Source: Apoderus coryli
Taxonomy: Eukaryota; Arthropoda; Insecta; Coleoptera; Attelabidae
DNA length: 64,000 bases
Direction of reading: 5' to 3'
Assembly: GCA_911728435.2 (NCBI GenBank)
Contig: OU452203.1
Span: 16,823,651-16,887,650, forward strand
Numbering within the stretch: the stretch's first letter is position 1; each line of letters starts with the position of its first letter. Of this stretch, positions 1 to 11,389 are shown piece by piece. The position numbers and the translations under genes are program-made. Under the pieces are notes generated by a model, which saw only the letters and a list, made by a program, of their open reading frames with translations, had not been told where the DNA came from and did not search any database.

Positions 1-60
1 TTGTAGCTCAGATGCGTAAAATGTCTCGAAGTTAAAGGTCGGGAATTCGAACATTTACTT
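1..60 (+). repeat. Degenerate tRNA-like sequence cut by the window edge
   Basis: tagctcagatgcg resembles a D-arm or box A, and gggaattcgaac about 30 nt later resembles a damaged box B. No acceptor stem can be formed with the visible bases. It may be the head of a tRNA-derived SINE or a tRNA pseudogene. Confidence 0.3.
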
Positions 61-1425
61 TAAAAAATAATGTTTCTTTGAATTGTTCTACATTTATTGT
101 TTCCCTTTTTTAAATTAAATATTAGTTTTTTGAACTTCTGCAGTGTTGAAAAATTGAGATATAAAATTATTTAAGTTAAATATCGAATTCAGTTACCGAA
201 TAACTTCGCTTCTCAATCTGGTATGTGAAAACGGATAGGTGGGGCTAACTTGAACAGTACAAAAACTAATTTAGTTTATTTCTAAAGTAGTCCATAGTAA
301 CCATCTTCAGGACAATGGATTTCTGTACTCATACGTAATACAATTTTGGAAAAAAGAAGCTAGATACGTTACATCACTAACTAAACGTACTAACTTCTGG
401 TAGAAACAGAAGGCTACAGTATTTTGGGAAAGACCTATGGTATAAAATGTCACAAGCAATAGATTATCACCTGCCTCATATTTTCCTGATTTCTAGAAAT
501 GATTAATATAAAGTGTTTAAAAGAAGGACTCACTAAGAAAGAGAAAAGGTTTTTTTTTAAAAATCTATGTTTATACAATAAATAATGTTGTATATTATCG
601 CCTCAAGATCTATCGTGTCAATGATCATGATATTGAACATTTTCCAACCTCTGCTCTGGCTGAAACACTATAGACACCAAATAAGTCTAGACTTAGAAGA
701 TCGGCCTGATTTCTATGAGTACCCAACTATAAAATTGCTAAGTTTAAATTTTTGAGGGTGTGGTATTGATATTTTTGTGGCAAGAATAACTGGTAAAGTT
801 TACTTGTCAAAATCCTGTATATTCAAATTATTCAATGAAGCCTTCAATAAAAAATCAAATAAACAATAAAATCTATAACAATACTACAGATAAATCAGAT
901 ACAGGTTGATATATCTATGCAATATAGTTTTCATTCAAATGGCTGATTGTAGCAAATTCTTTTGTTTCTTTTATGCGATTTTATAAGACACAAGGTTATT
1001 ACAATTAGAAAGTAAATACTTTAATAGTATTTTGTTATTAAGTGGAAATGATCTGAAATAATATATAACATTGAATAAATCTTTATGTATATGAATTTTT
1101 ATGTCTTGATTATAGATAATAAAAAATATCAATCATGATTACAAACACTAAAGAATCCTGAATTATTATGCAGCAGTTCGAATAAAAGTTTATGATGTTG
1201 TAAAATAAAGACATGGTGCAGATAATGTTGCTTTCAGTGGTCATCTACAAATTTTTATGGCTATAATGAGTGTCTTAAGAAGAACTTAACATCTCTATCG
1301 CTTCTATAAAGAAATTACCGGGCTACATCGTGAAAGAATATTAAGAAACGGGCATCACACTGTGTCTAATACAAGAATTGAGGAAATCTCGCAGTGGCCA
1401 TAATTACGTATAGTCAAGTGAACTT
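61..1425. other. AT-rich stretch, no gene seen
   Basis: No reading frame with a recognisable motif and no clear repeat end was found on either strand. Confidence 0.6.
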
Positions 1426-1500
1426 ACTGCTACTCCAGATTTAGCCCCCAGCGACTTTTTCCTGTTGTCAGATCTCAAGAAAATGCTGATATTAACCAAT
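1426..1500 (+). pseudogene. mariner transposase C-terminal scrap 1
   Basis: Translated on the plus strand this reads TPDLAPSDFFLLSDLKKML. PDLAPSD followed by FFL is the signature around the third catalytic aspartate of mariner (SETMAR-like) transposases. The neighbouring sequence decays quickly: downstream frames hold stops and only loose similarity to the C-terminus. It is a dead fragment, separate from the second scrap about 300 bp further on. Confidence 0.7.
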
Positions 1501-1779
1501 TTATTTTAGCCAGAAGTGAGCGACGGCGACGTCTATGTAAATGAAATATGGTTTTAGTAGAATGGCGCGATCTCAGACCCCCTGAGATAATGCAACAGCT
1601 CAAGCCATAACAAGGTCATATAAAAGGAGCCATTTAATCTATGCGATAGTCATTTTTATAGTACCTACTTAAAATATAAAAATTTCGATAAATGTAATTT
1701 AAAGTTAAGACCGTCTTAGTAAATATGAGGTGGCGCTTTTAATTTTACAGCAAGGTAATTAATGATAGGCATATTTTTA

Positions 1780-1995
1780 GTCGATATTATAAATCACCCA
1801 CCCTATAGTCCAGACCTGGCCCCACACGATTATTATTTGTTCCCAAAAACGAAACTATGTGGAAAGAAATTTACAAGCGATCAAGACTCGCGTCTTTAGT
1901 CGAAAGATTCAACATTTTCCTCTGAAGGTTTAAACAAATAATTTAATAGATCTGAAAATTTGATTATAGATTTACCACGGCAACGTGACGCTTTT
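1780..1995 (+). pseudogene. mariner transposase C-terminal scrap 2
   Basis: The frame starting at 1792 reads NHPPYSPDLAPHDYYLFPK, the classic mariner block holding the last catalytic Asp (here in APHD), followed by LCGKKFTSDQD. A trace of the terminal RWQRC-type motif follows near 1970-1995 in another frame. The fragment lacks everything N-terminal to the third catalytic residue, and a stop interrupts the C-terminal part. It differs from the scrap at 1426 and so comes from another copy. Confidence 0.75.
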
Positions 1996-2000
1996 CTCGA

Positions 2001-4355
2001 TAATAGAAGAAATTTAAAAGAAACAAACAAAAGATGAGTGATAAACTAAAAACTGCAGCTGTATTAAAACTAATTAAGATATTTATGATAAAAAAATACT
2101 TTTATTACAGTGATTGTTACCAGTTTGTACCGAAACAGACTGCATCAATATGGGAACAGCTTGAGCTTTCTAACATCTTTATTAATAAGTATTACCAATA
2201 AATAAATAAAAAATAAAGTAAACAAAATAAAAAAGTTGTTTTTTATATACGGATTGAGACGTATATACTCTATTGTTTGCGAAGGTTATATTTATTTATT
2301 TTAGCTGCACTATTATTAAAAATAATTGTTATACCGACATAGTTCGGGTATGAGGTGCAAGGCAATAAATACATTCAGTTCTGGAAAAGTGAATGGAGCT
2401 GTGACTTTGATCTGCTTTGGAAATCAGTAGTTGTTCTCATCAGTATGGTAAAGTAGCCATACAGCATAACACTTTCATGATTCAAAGGTTCTAACGAAAA
2501 TACCACTTGTAGCGTGAACGATTGACAAAAATGAAAGAAATCAGCTGATTAGAACCGTTAAAATAAACATACAAATAGGGCATTGTGGAACTCAGTTTTG
2601 CACAAAACATTAGCATAGTATGTTTTATAGTGGGTTTTGTAACAGTTTTATTTTGATCTACATAGCGAGTTAGCGAGTTTTGGAACTGTATTACACTTAC
2701 ACAGAGTGGGTTCTGGACGTAATCGTATGTTTTATGGCTGATTTAATAAGGCTTAGAGAGGGTTTAGAAAGAAAATAAATATTATATTATAATTTATTAT
2801 ACAGAGTCGATCAAAAAATTATATTTTTAGAAAAATGGACTTAGAGAAATAGACAACTCATATGCATTTTACAATATCATTGGGCAAATGTGCAAACCTT
2901 CATTTAGGAAGTTAAGAAATTAGAATCCGAAGTGATTTCGCTAAAACATTGAAAAAGTAATTTGATGCGATCTCCGTCTTCGTAGAAGAAGAATAATTGA
3001 ATACAATGGATATAGAATTAGTATTACTAATTTGTTTCCGTACTTAGTATTCTTGTTCACACTGCAATATTTCTTTATTTTAAATGGGACGTCCATTTTA
3101 TAAAGGTTTGAAGAATATTGGGATTTTAGAATCTTAAAATCAGTTTATTTACTTCAATGTTTTTGAAATTCTGCTTGATTCATGTTCCTAACAAAATCAG
3201 CTTGCTTCAATAAAACGCCAAAACCAATTTTAATAACTTTTGAGAACCAAACTTTTTCGAATATGTTTTTCGACTTTTCTCCACTATATAGGGTGAGTTA
3301 TCCCGTTTTGTACATAACAACCAAGACACAAACAAGTTTGATAGAATTGCTTAATACGCTTAAATTCCAAAAAGGCTTTTGTCGAGCTTTTGTAGTTATT
3401 TATCTGATCCAATATTTTTCACTACGGATTACTGATTTTTTTTAGTGTATAGACAAAATGAACAAATAAAAAATTACTATTTACAAGAACTGTTGGAAAA
3501 TAATCACATAAGCTTCGAGTATATCGTATGGAACTCATCGAAACCATTATTAAAGTATATTGCAGCAAATGTATATTACTCGTATTAAAACATTTCTTGT
3601 TAGAACATGTTAGATCTATGGATCATCCCTCACGGGAATGTCGCATGTGAAGAAATAATAACAAGATAAATGCACCACAATGAGGTTAAGTCGGTTTAAT
3701 TAATTTAGTTGTGTTCCGAGATCTAAAAGCGTTTAAAGTAATACTAAAGTTTAGAATGAAGTAAAATAGAGAAGCTTTGTGGGAGAATTTAATATATATT
3801 TATAAAAATTTGCTCACCCTGTACGTGTAATATTGGAGTTGGCATTAATATTTGCACAAAGTTTTACCTAATTGGTACGACAACAACGTCCTAAGCTTAG
3901 TACACGCATGTAGACAACATTGTCTATACGTGAGTTGCCGCTAGAAGTCTCTACATATACAATCCAATTAGAATTATTTCCATTTGTCGTGATATAGAAA
4001 TTACTTTCGAATTATAAATTATACACGATATTCATTGTTTCCATGCCCAAGTATGTCTGTGTTATATGTTTAATGAACAAATTAAATTCATTATATATTT
4101 TTATTGTACTTATAACAATCACTACTTGCGAATTCGTAATAGAAAATTTTATGTGTGAATTATTTATGACGAATGAATAAGAATTTATAACTGAAGATCG
4201 TTATCATTAATGGTAATGTCATCCAACCTGTTATATAATAATTATTTGTCAACATCAATACGTAAGAGTTCGATTTCTTTCTATATAATAATAAAAATAG
4301 ACGTTCTTGTTATACCTTAGACCACTTACTACTGAAACTACCGCAACATGTTTTT
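2001..4355. other. AT-rich stretch, no gene seen
   Basis: One 87-codon frame (3182-3445) has no recognisable motif and is probably chance. A short palindrome, TAGACAA-ca-TTGTCTA, lies at 3913-3928. Confidence 0.55.
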
Positions 4356-4356
4356 T

Positions 4357-4650
4357 ATACAGGGTGTCCCGAAATTAACATAAAATAATTTAAGGGGACA
4401 TTCTACACGCGAAAATAGGATTTTTCTTCATATGAATATATATCGAAAAATGCTTTGTGTTTCAGATACAGGGTGTTATTTGTAAATTCCTGAAGATGGG
4501 TTTTAGTAATATTTCCGAAGCGCGCCTTGATATCAAAATGAAAGTTGGCACATTTACGTATCTTTGTAGGATTATTAAAAAATATGATATTCCATGGTTA
4601 GGAAAAGGTCAGGGGTGGGTTAGGCTGGGAAGTCAGAACAAACTTTGACA
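4357..4650. mobile_element. Short element(s) with acagggtg-type ends
   Basis: acagggtgtcccgaaatta begins at 4359 and a second acagggtgtt begins at 4468. The same motif opens other anonymous repeats in this window, at about 9512, 20703, 38493, 50332 and, as atagggtg, 59517. No transposase is encoded, so these look like non-autonomous DNA elements; the superfamily is not assigned. Confidence 0.5.
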
Positions 4651-4659
4651 CAACTTTTT

Positions 4660-5945
4660 TTTTGTGCGCTTTTTTTTACTTTTTAAAAAGTATAATAAAT
4701 TTAAGAGTTTTATACATAAAAAATGTTTACACCCGTTACTGGTTTTCACCATGCTGTGTCTGTGAAATTGGCATTTCTGTAGGTAAAATTAACAATTGAA
4801 TTGATAAAAATGTTCGATTTTACTACTGTAGATACACTGTCATTTTGACGATCAAATGATAGTTTACAATTCAAAATTTAATAAATGAACATTTTCTAAT
4901 TGATAGAAATCGTTTTTTCCTTGATAAAACTCCAATAAAATAGATGATTATTATTTTTTAGGGATTTATCATAAGTTATAGTCGTCGCTGTCGGATATAT
5001 TCGGGAAAAGTAATTCTAGGAAAAAACTGGAGGTCCAATAACATAATTACAAATTACTTTCCCGAACACTGTATTTAATTAAAAATTTCAATGAATTACT
5101 TTCCCTACACATGCTCTCTCAAGGTCAGGTCATAATTAAAAGGTATACTCATAAGCCATTATTGTTAAATCTTCTCCACCACGTTTTCGTAATTTTACTA
5201 ATAAATCTTCTTCCAAATGATAGGATACGTTATCCCAAAACCGTTAAAACAGTTTTAACTTGTAATAAATCATATAAAGACCAATCATCAGAAACGAGTA
5301 TATTAATAATAACTTTCTATATATGAGAATATAATTTCTCTGTAGCTCTGTATAAAAGTTGGACAGTGAACTCTGAAAGAGACCTTATCATCCATAAGTG
5401 GTAGTATATTATAATAATGCATTACACCGATTTAATATTTATAAGAAATGATACACAACACAAAACTAAAGCTTTTTTATTGTTTCCAATCGATAACTCA
5501 AGGTTGAATTATGATTTAAATTTGTTTGTTTTTAATCAGACAAAGAAGGAATCTTTATATCACCAGTTGAATGATGACGTAAATCAAGAGCGTCCGCTTA
5601 GGAGACTAATTCATGCATTACCAAAAATAGTTAATCAGGAAATGTTTAATTTTTTGATTGCTTGGTATTTTTGATTTCTACATATAGTTTTGAGTTTATT
5701 ATATTATTGCATTTAACCATATGGACAAAATACCTTAAATTATTTTTAATATGCAACATACTCTCGTCATATTGTTGTAAACTGTAGACTTGGTATTTTT
5801 CATATTTAAGTATAAGAGAAGTGTCAGCAATGTTTAGTGCTGAATATCCATTTTCAAGACTTGACGAAGGTTTCAACGTTAAGGGTGATCATAAAAAATG
5901 AAACAGATTCTCAATGGTTCTGACAAAAAATTAGGGATTATTGTG
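4660..5945. other. AT-rich stretch, no gene seen
   Basis: Frames of 71 and 85 codons at 5111-5326 and 5417-5674 show no family motif and have strongly AT-driven composition. I see no reason to call them genes. Confidence 0.5.
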
Positions 5946-5949
5946 CAGT

Positions 5950-6135
5950 TACAAAATAATAAGTATTATCAACAAAATCCATTGCTGAAGATGTAGGTGT
6001 AAGCAAAACTTCAGTATTTAGAACCCTGAACAGCATCTAATATCATTCAGACAAATTTCAAAATCATCAAGAAATTGTGGAAGAAGACCATTCCTCCAGA
6101 GATGTGCGGTCAACCGATTTAAATGTTGCTGACTT
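5950..6135 (+). pseudogene. Tc1-like transposase DNA-binding domain remnant
   Basis: One frame reads STKSIAEDVGVSKTSVFRTL, a helix-turn-helix of the kind that opens Tc1-type transposases. After a frame change it continues SKSSRNCGRRPF, matching the basic GRR linker between the two DNA-binding halves. No catalytic domain was recognised downstream, so this is an N-terminal scrap. Other helix-turn-helix families are possible but the GRRP-type linker favours Tc1. Confidence 0.55.
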
Positions 6136-6139
6136 TTTT

Positions 6140-8910
6140 TATTGACCATTAGTAAAAACAAAAACCAAAAGCGAAGGTATATGATGGTACAGAAGCAGAA
6201 ACTTCGTAATAGAATCATCGACATACCGAATAAGATTCCAAGAATAAATAATTTTTGTTATCGTTTAGCATTTTGTATGCCAGTCAATGGAGGAATTTTT
6301 GCTCTCAAAATATTATGACCATTCTCTTTGCAACAATGGTTATGTATTTATGATATGATGCAAATTAAGAGGAATTCACGGTATACAAGTCACACGAAGA
6401 TACTGGAAAGTAGTGCAATTAGTATTAGTAGCGGAATTCTCTATGAATTAGTTTTTCAGTGCTTAAATTCGCTGTTTTTGACTGTGGCCTAAATTATAGT
6501 TTGACTTTTAAAACAAAAATACATTTAGAGATTTTTTCCAATCCGGAAACTGGTCATATTGTGACCTCCAAGATAGAATTGTGGTTGTTTATAGGGCAAT
6601 CACAAGAGCCTGGAGTGTTTTGGTGAAGTATTAGAACTGGATTTGTAATTTTTATAAATCCTACAGACACTGTGGTATCAAGGACAAATTGACATGGATG
6701 TCCTAGCTTAGTGTTAGACCACCAAAACTTAATGAAAGAAAAACTTGCAACAGGAAAATCGAGGGGTGCTGCTTAACTTGGGGTGAAATTATGGATTAAT
6801 GGTTTTAGAATCTTTAAGCGGAACATAATACCATTGAGTTATTACATTTATATTATTAATTATTGTGCATGGATAGTCGTACGCCAATGAAGTTTCTGGA
6901 TATCGCACACAATAATTCTATTAGTAACATTCCGCTTAGTATGCGTTTGTCGTACATTCATAATATTAATATTATGTCCGAATTAAACACTTTTTAAAAG
7001 TTTTAATGGCTAATTTGTTTTGTTTTTAGGTACACATCATTCACAGACAATTAATTATTAAATCGTCTACCTAAACAAATTTATTTTTAGACACCTTACG
7101 ATAAATTTATTAATGAATATTAGTAGATAGTATAAAATGATAAATAAATTAAATTTAACTTTAACCACTATGCGAATAACTGTAAGAAATATTCTCAACT
7201 CAATTGCTTGCTATCCTTCTTTCTATTGCTTATAAGCTGATTTGTTAAAAGGTCACCCTGTCAAAAATATTAATTATTATTTCACTAATGTGTCAAAAAT
7301 CCCATAACAGTTAGCAGTATAAATAAAAAATATATAAGTCGAAAATCTACTTTTCCGACTGGCCACATTGTGACCTGCCTGATTACATTTATACATTTCC
7401 GCTAATTATAAAACATAAATTTCACAAAAATCAAGATATACCTGCCAATTTTTAAATTTACATTTTCTCAACAGAACTGTACTTAGAAATTGCAAAAAAG
7501 ACACTATCACAATCAGAACTGTATTAAAGAAATGCATCACCCAAGGTAAACTGGGTTATCACTCACTTTTAAATTTTGCATTAATTTTAATGAAGAAAAA
7601 ATGTTATTTAGAGAAAGTCTACTTTTATTTTGATAGATTGTGTGTCAAATTAAAATAAACATTGTTAAATTTTAACCTTGACATTTTTTTTTTGTATTTC
7701 TATTAACGTAAAACAAAAGGTAAATGAACGTCAGGTGTTTGAACATTTTGTAAAATTCATTATGAATCTTGAATTATATAATTATTTTTTAGTTGTTTAT
7801 CCATTATTGAGGGTTTTTTGGTGATTTATCTTAATTTTGCGTTCTTTTGATGTACAGTTACTAGGTAAAAGTTCATATAAAAATAATGGTCACCATCTCA
7901 ACTTCTCCACGCACAACTAGCACTAGAAATCTCAGATGAACCCAAAACTATACGAAAGGTAAATTGCATGATGGTACCAGAAGCTCAAGTCGGAAGACAC
8001 AATAAACATCGCAGATGGAGACGCTCACTATGAAATCTTTTGAAGAATTTGACTGAATTTTTTTGAAGAGTTTTATATCCGATAGCTTGAAGGAGCAAAT
8101 AATAACGTTAAGAGTTGAATCAGGGTTTTTGGGTAGTACTAGGCTCACAAAAATTTGAAAATTGTTTGCTGTTATTTTAATAATATTTAAATTATCTATT
8201 TAGTGTTTGTGCGAAATTAGAATTTTCGATTCGACTGGCAGCGTAAAATTTGAAACTGTTTCAGCCTTGGATGTGCTTCAGTACTGATATGCCGTTGACA
8301 TGCCTCAAAAAATACGTTGCCATCCTCAATTAATTAAATGTTTTTTGGGGATGTCAATATTTCATTAACAGACAAAAAATAATACGGTAGGGCCAGCATC
8401 AACTGTGTCCCAATGAAACATTAGCATTTAATTTGCTAATTAAAAAAATGTACATTTTTGCAACAAGAATAAATAATACACAATCGAAATCAATACAAAC
8501 ATAATATATTTCATACTTATATTATGTTATATTGACTCAACTTTTTAGTGAAGTAAAAAAAATCAATAATGTTTTTTCTGCTGAATTAAATGGACATAAC
8601 CTACTTTCTTTATAGTATAACTTTTAAATTTGGAAAGTGTATTTGATTACAAAATCGAATTTTTTAAGAAAAATAACATGGTTATATTTATTTCTTGACA
8701 ATATACTTATATATACATGCATATTAATTAATAACTCTTTTCCTTTTATTAAGTATATTAGAAAAAATAAACGCGCCAATCTTCTTCTGTATATATAAGA
8801 GTTTAATAATTACCGTAATGTACTGGTTGATCAAAATTGAAGTCAGTCATGTTTTCAATCTTAATGTTTCTATTTTTATAATTATTGACTGTTATACCTA
8901 CCCTACCCTA
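6140..8910. other. AT-rich stretch with one related motif pair
   Basis: A 25-bp motif occurs twice in diverged form: near 6545 (ccggaaactggtcatattg) and near 7357 (ccgactggccacattgtga), both followed by tgacct. This suggests two copies of an unidentified repeat. No coding sequence was recognised. Confidence 0.45.
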
Positions 8911-8912
8911 CT

Positions 8913-9332
8913 TTATATGGCGTGGAGACATGGACCTTAACTGAAGCGTCACTGGGAAGACTCGAGGCATTCGAAATGTGGTGCTATAGACGCATGTTGA
9001 GGATTTCCTGGACAGACAGAGTCACCAACGAAGAAGTTCTACATAGAATGGGTAAAGAGCGCGAACTAGTCGTAACCATAAAACGTCGCAAACTGGAATA
9101 CCTGGGCCATATAATGCGTAATGAACAACGGTATGACCTGCTTCGGACAATACTTCAGGGTAAAGTGCATGGGAAAAGAGGTCCAGCACGAAGAAGAATA
9201 TCCTGGCTGCATAACCTGCGAAAATGGTTTAACTTAACCACTACCGGACTTTTCAGGGCAGCAGTCAACAAAGTAAGAATAACCATGTTAGTGTCCAACA
9301 TCCGTAACGGATAGGCACCATAAGAAGAAGAT
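8913..9332 (+). pseudogene. C-terminal end of a non-LTR (RTE-like) retrotransposon ORF
   Basis: The open frame begins LYGVETWTLTEASLGRLEAF, passes through MWCYRRMLRI, RRKLEYLGHIMR, GKRGPARRRISWL and ends SNIRNG with a stop at 9314. This is the typical region C-terminal to the reverse transcriptase in insect LINE proteins of the RTE-like group (WCYRRML and LGHIMR are hallmarks). The copy is 5'-truncated: homology stops abruptly at about 8911. After the stop the sequence runs tag-gcaccat then aagaagaagat, matching the short repetitive 3' tail of such elements. The frame has no stop over 134 codons, so the insertion is fairly young. The apparent GTG start at 8922 is an artefact of truncation. 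Confidence 0.82.
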
Positions 9333-10467
9333 ACCTACCTAGTTGCGTTTATTACCTAAAAAAATCATCGATTTTCCAATCGAGAAACTAGGAGTCCAGT
9401 GGTGAGTAGAAGTCAGTATGGTAGTAAAAACTACCACTAACTGAGGCTTCGCAGAAACACCTGTCGCTTCATCTGTTCTTATAATTGTGATTTTTCCTAA
9501 GACACCGTTATACAGGGTGGTTTAAAAGAGGCGGCAATATTTAGTTCAGGTTTTTTCGTAAATAACAATTTTTTTTCGGTAATTTAGGTTCACGAAATTA
9601 CTCAAACTCTGAAATAAATTTTGATTTTATTTCATGACATATACAACATACAAAGACAACGTATATTGCTGTCCTGCATATATCAAAATTTTATTTGTTT
9701 TAGAACTTACAACAATTTATGCATTTAAGATACATAATTTTCTTTACTTTTGTTATTATATTATATTTTATTGATGAGTGTTTTTGTTTAAACAAACTGA
9801 CAAAGAATATTTAATTCATTATACGTATTATTTTTTGATAATGAAAGAACGTCCTATTGTCCTATTTAACATAACTTGCCTTAAGAAGTTTTGAATGTTT
9901 TTTTTTTGTTTTTTTGATTTATCAGTAATGTCAAGATTTTGTTCCATCGATTTATTATTAGTATCCTACCCGGGGAAGGGATCATTTGTACTTGCCTCGC
10001 CCTAAACACGAGTTCTATAAGAAATCGCCAAAGTAATCTGGTTATTCGTATTTTAACCTTCTTCTCTCGAACATAAAGAGCTGCCAAACCAAGAGCACTT
10101 TCAAAAAATTGCTAAAAAAAACTTTGGGGATGGCGCGTTCTATAGTGCGCAAGAATTTTTTGCCTCAGTATAGATAGATATGTTTATTTTATTGTATGAT
10201 TGTGTCACATTTTGTTTTGATTTATTTGTTTATTGTTTTATTGACTGATTTTAGATGTATGTGTTGTTTTTATCTATATTTTGTTTATTTTGTATTTATT
10301 TACAACCGAACCGGTTGTGTGTTCAATCAATTCACTTGCCAATGTACGATATTTGTATTTATAATGGCTGAATAAATATTATGAATATATATGAATAAGA
10401 ATTGCTTGTTACATAAAGCAACAAGACTTTAAGTTATGTTGGAAATTTGTTTGACACTACCATGCTT

Positions 10468-10511
10468 CCACCTGACGGCCGTTTCGTCGATCCACGACTC
10501 ATCAGTGGTGA
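10468..10511 (-). ncRNA. Hammerhead ribozyme motif, type I-like
   Basis: On the minus strand: stem I strand CACCA, core CTGATGA (10499-10505), stem II GTCG-TGGAT-CGAC, GAAA, then the palindrome ACGGCCGT as stem III, cleavage triplet GTC, and the other stem I strand AGGTGG. All core bases are present. Stem I has one A-A mismatch next to the core and then four pairs. Predicted cleavage falls between 10474 and 10473 on the minus strand. A further inverted repeat (gttggaaatttg / caaatttccaac, about 10438 and 10530) encloses the motif. Confidence 0.68.
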
Positions 10512-10620
10512 TCGGCAGGCAGTGAGACCCAAATTTCCAACATTTACAAAGAGCTTATACTAGCACGAGAATTGATTGAGAAAGAGAGAAATGTTTTGAT
10601 GTTTGAATTTTGTAGAGTAC

Positions 10621-10660
10621 CTGAAGAAGACAACATAAATGGAGTCGAAACCTTGTGTTT
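10621..10660 (+). ncRNA. Degenerate hammerhead-like motif
   Basis: CTGAAGA is followed by a GAC/GTC helix and GAAAC, so the core fits CUGANGA...GAAA. No acceptable UH cleavage site with paired stem I is visible. It is probably a dead relative of the neighbouring minus-strand motif. Confidence 0.35.
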
Positions 10661-10759
10661 GTATGTTGTATATGACATGAAATAAAATCAAAATTTATTT
10701 CAAAGTTCGAGTATTTTTGGGCATTCTTATGTACAATGTGTTATATCCATACCACATCC

Positions 10760-11090
10760 AACTCGTTCATGCACTTATTCCTGCTGATTTTCCTCCATTC
10801 TGTCAATGGCTTTTGCACAAAATTGTTGTTGATTTTATTTACTGATGATGCGAGTTTTTCAAGAAATGCAATAAGGAATTTCCATAATAACCACTTATAG
10901 TGTGATGAAAATCGCTATGCGATATTTGAAAATTCTTTTCAACATCAGTTCTCGTTTGCATTGCAATTGTGGGTGACTGCTTAATTGGCCCAGTATTTCG
11001 CCTAGGGAGACTTACCGGAGAGGTATATAGCGACTTTCTGGAACACACGCTTCCTGGATTTTTGGAAAAGGTACTATTGGTAATAAGAAA
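10760..11090 (+). pseudogene. Transposase remnant of the 9511-11382 element
   Basis: Frame pieces read LIPADFPPFCQWLL, then LFTDDASFSRNAIRNFHNNH around the first catalytic Asp, then IVGDCLIGPVF with RLTGEVYSDFLEHTLPGFLE. These are in the right order for the widespread insect IS630/mariner-type transposases with FxxHNNH after the first Asp. At least two frame changes and stops are present, and the second and third catalytic residues are missing. The 69-codon minus-strand frame at 10839-11048 is only its shadow. Confidence 0.7.
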
Positions 11091-11389
11091 TGCAATGTAG
11101 TTGCAGTCAGTGGCATAATTTTTTTTTAATAATTTTTATTAAGTTGTCCCCCTAACACCACTGGAATTAATAATTTAGATCTAGTTAGGGCCATATAAGC
11201 TCCCTATTTCTAGCAATATCGCTGACAAATCGGTAAGAAGATGTTTGACTTATTTACAAAAAAACTTGAACACCTTGTATCTTGGAAACAATGCATTTCC
11301 GGAGGTATGTTTATGGGAAATTTTTTCATAAAATGACCCGAGAAATCATCCCCTTAAATATTGCCGCGTTTCTTTGAAACACATTTTAT

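Larger units (their letters stand above)
9598..10720. mobile_element. Penelope-like (hammerhead-carrying) insertion with 57-bp inverted ends
   Basis: A block of about 57 bp around ttgattttatttcatg occurs at 9598-9655 and, inverted, at 10664-10720, with only a few mismatches. Between them lies a hammerhead-ribozyme motif on the minus strand (10468-10511), a second degenerate one on the plus strand (10621-10660), and the sequence cttgttacat...aagactttaagtt that recurs at 55960-56060 and 56970-57005. Hammerhead motifs of this kind are known from the terminal repeats of Penelope-like retroelements, whose copies often carry inverted end pieces. No reverse transcriptase was recognised, so the class is inferred. 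Confidence 0.5.
9511..11382 (+). mobile_element. mariner-superfamily element split by a nested Penelope-like insertion
   Basis: Left end tacagggtggtttaaaaga followed by gcggcaatattta; right end, read in reverse, gtgtttcaaagaaac followed by gcggcaatattta. The shared 13-bp block in inverted orientation marks the two terminal repeats. The transposase is represented only by a decayed middle part (10760-11090). A 1.1-kb segment with its own inverted ends (9598-10720) sits between the left terminus and the transposase. Two oppositely oriented elements rather than one are possible. Confidence 0.6.

Noticed and set aside
2100..2140. ACCGAAAC preceded by GTGATTGTTACC, hammerhead-like
   Set aside because: The CUGANGA core cannot be found and stem II does not pair properly.
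4490..4525. Possible hammerhead: CTGAAGA followed at distance by CCGAAG
   Set aside because: The GAAA block reads GAAG, stem II is not convincing and no cleavage site with stem I is present.
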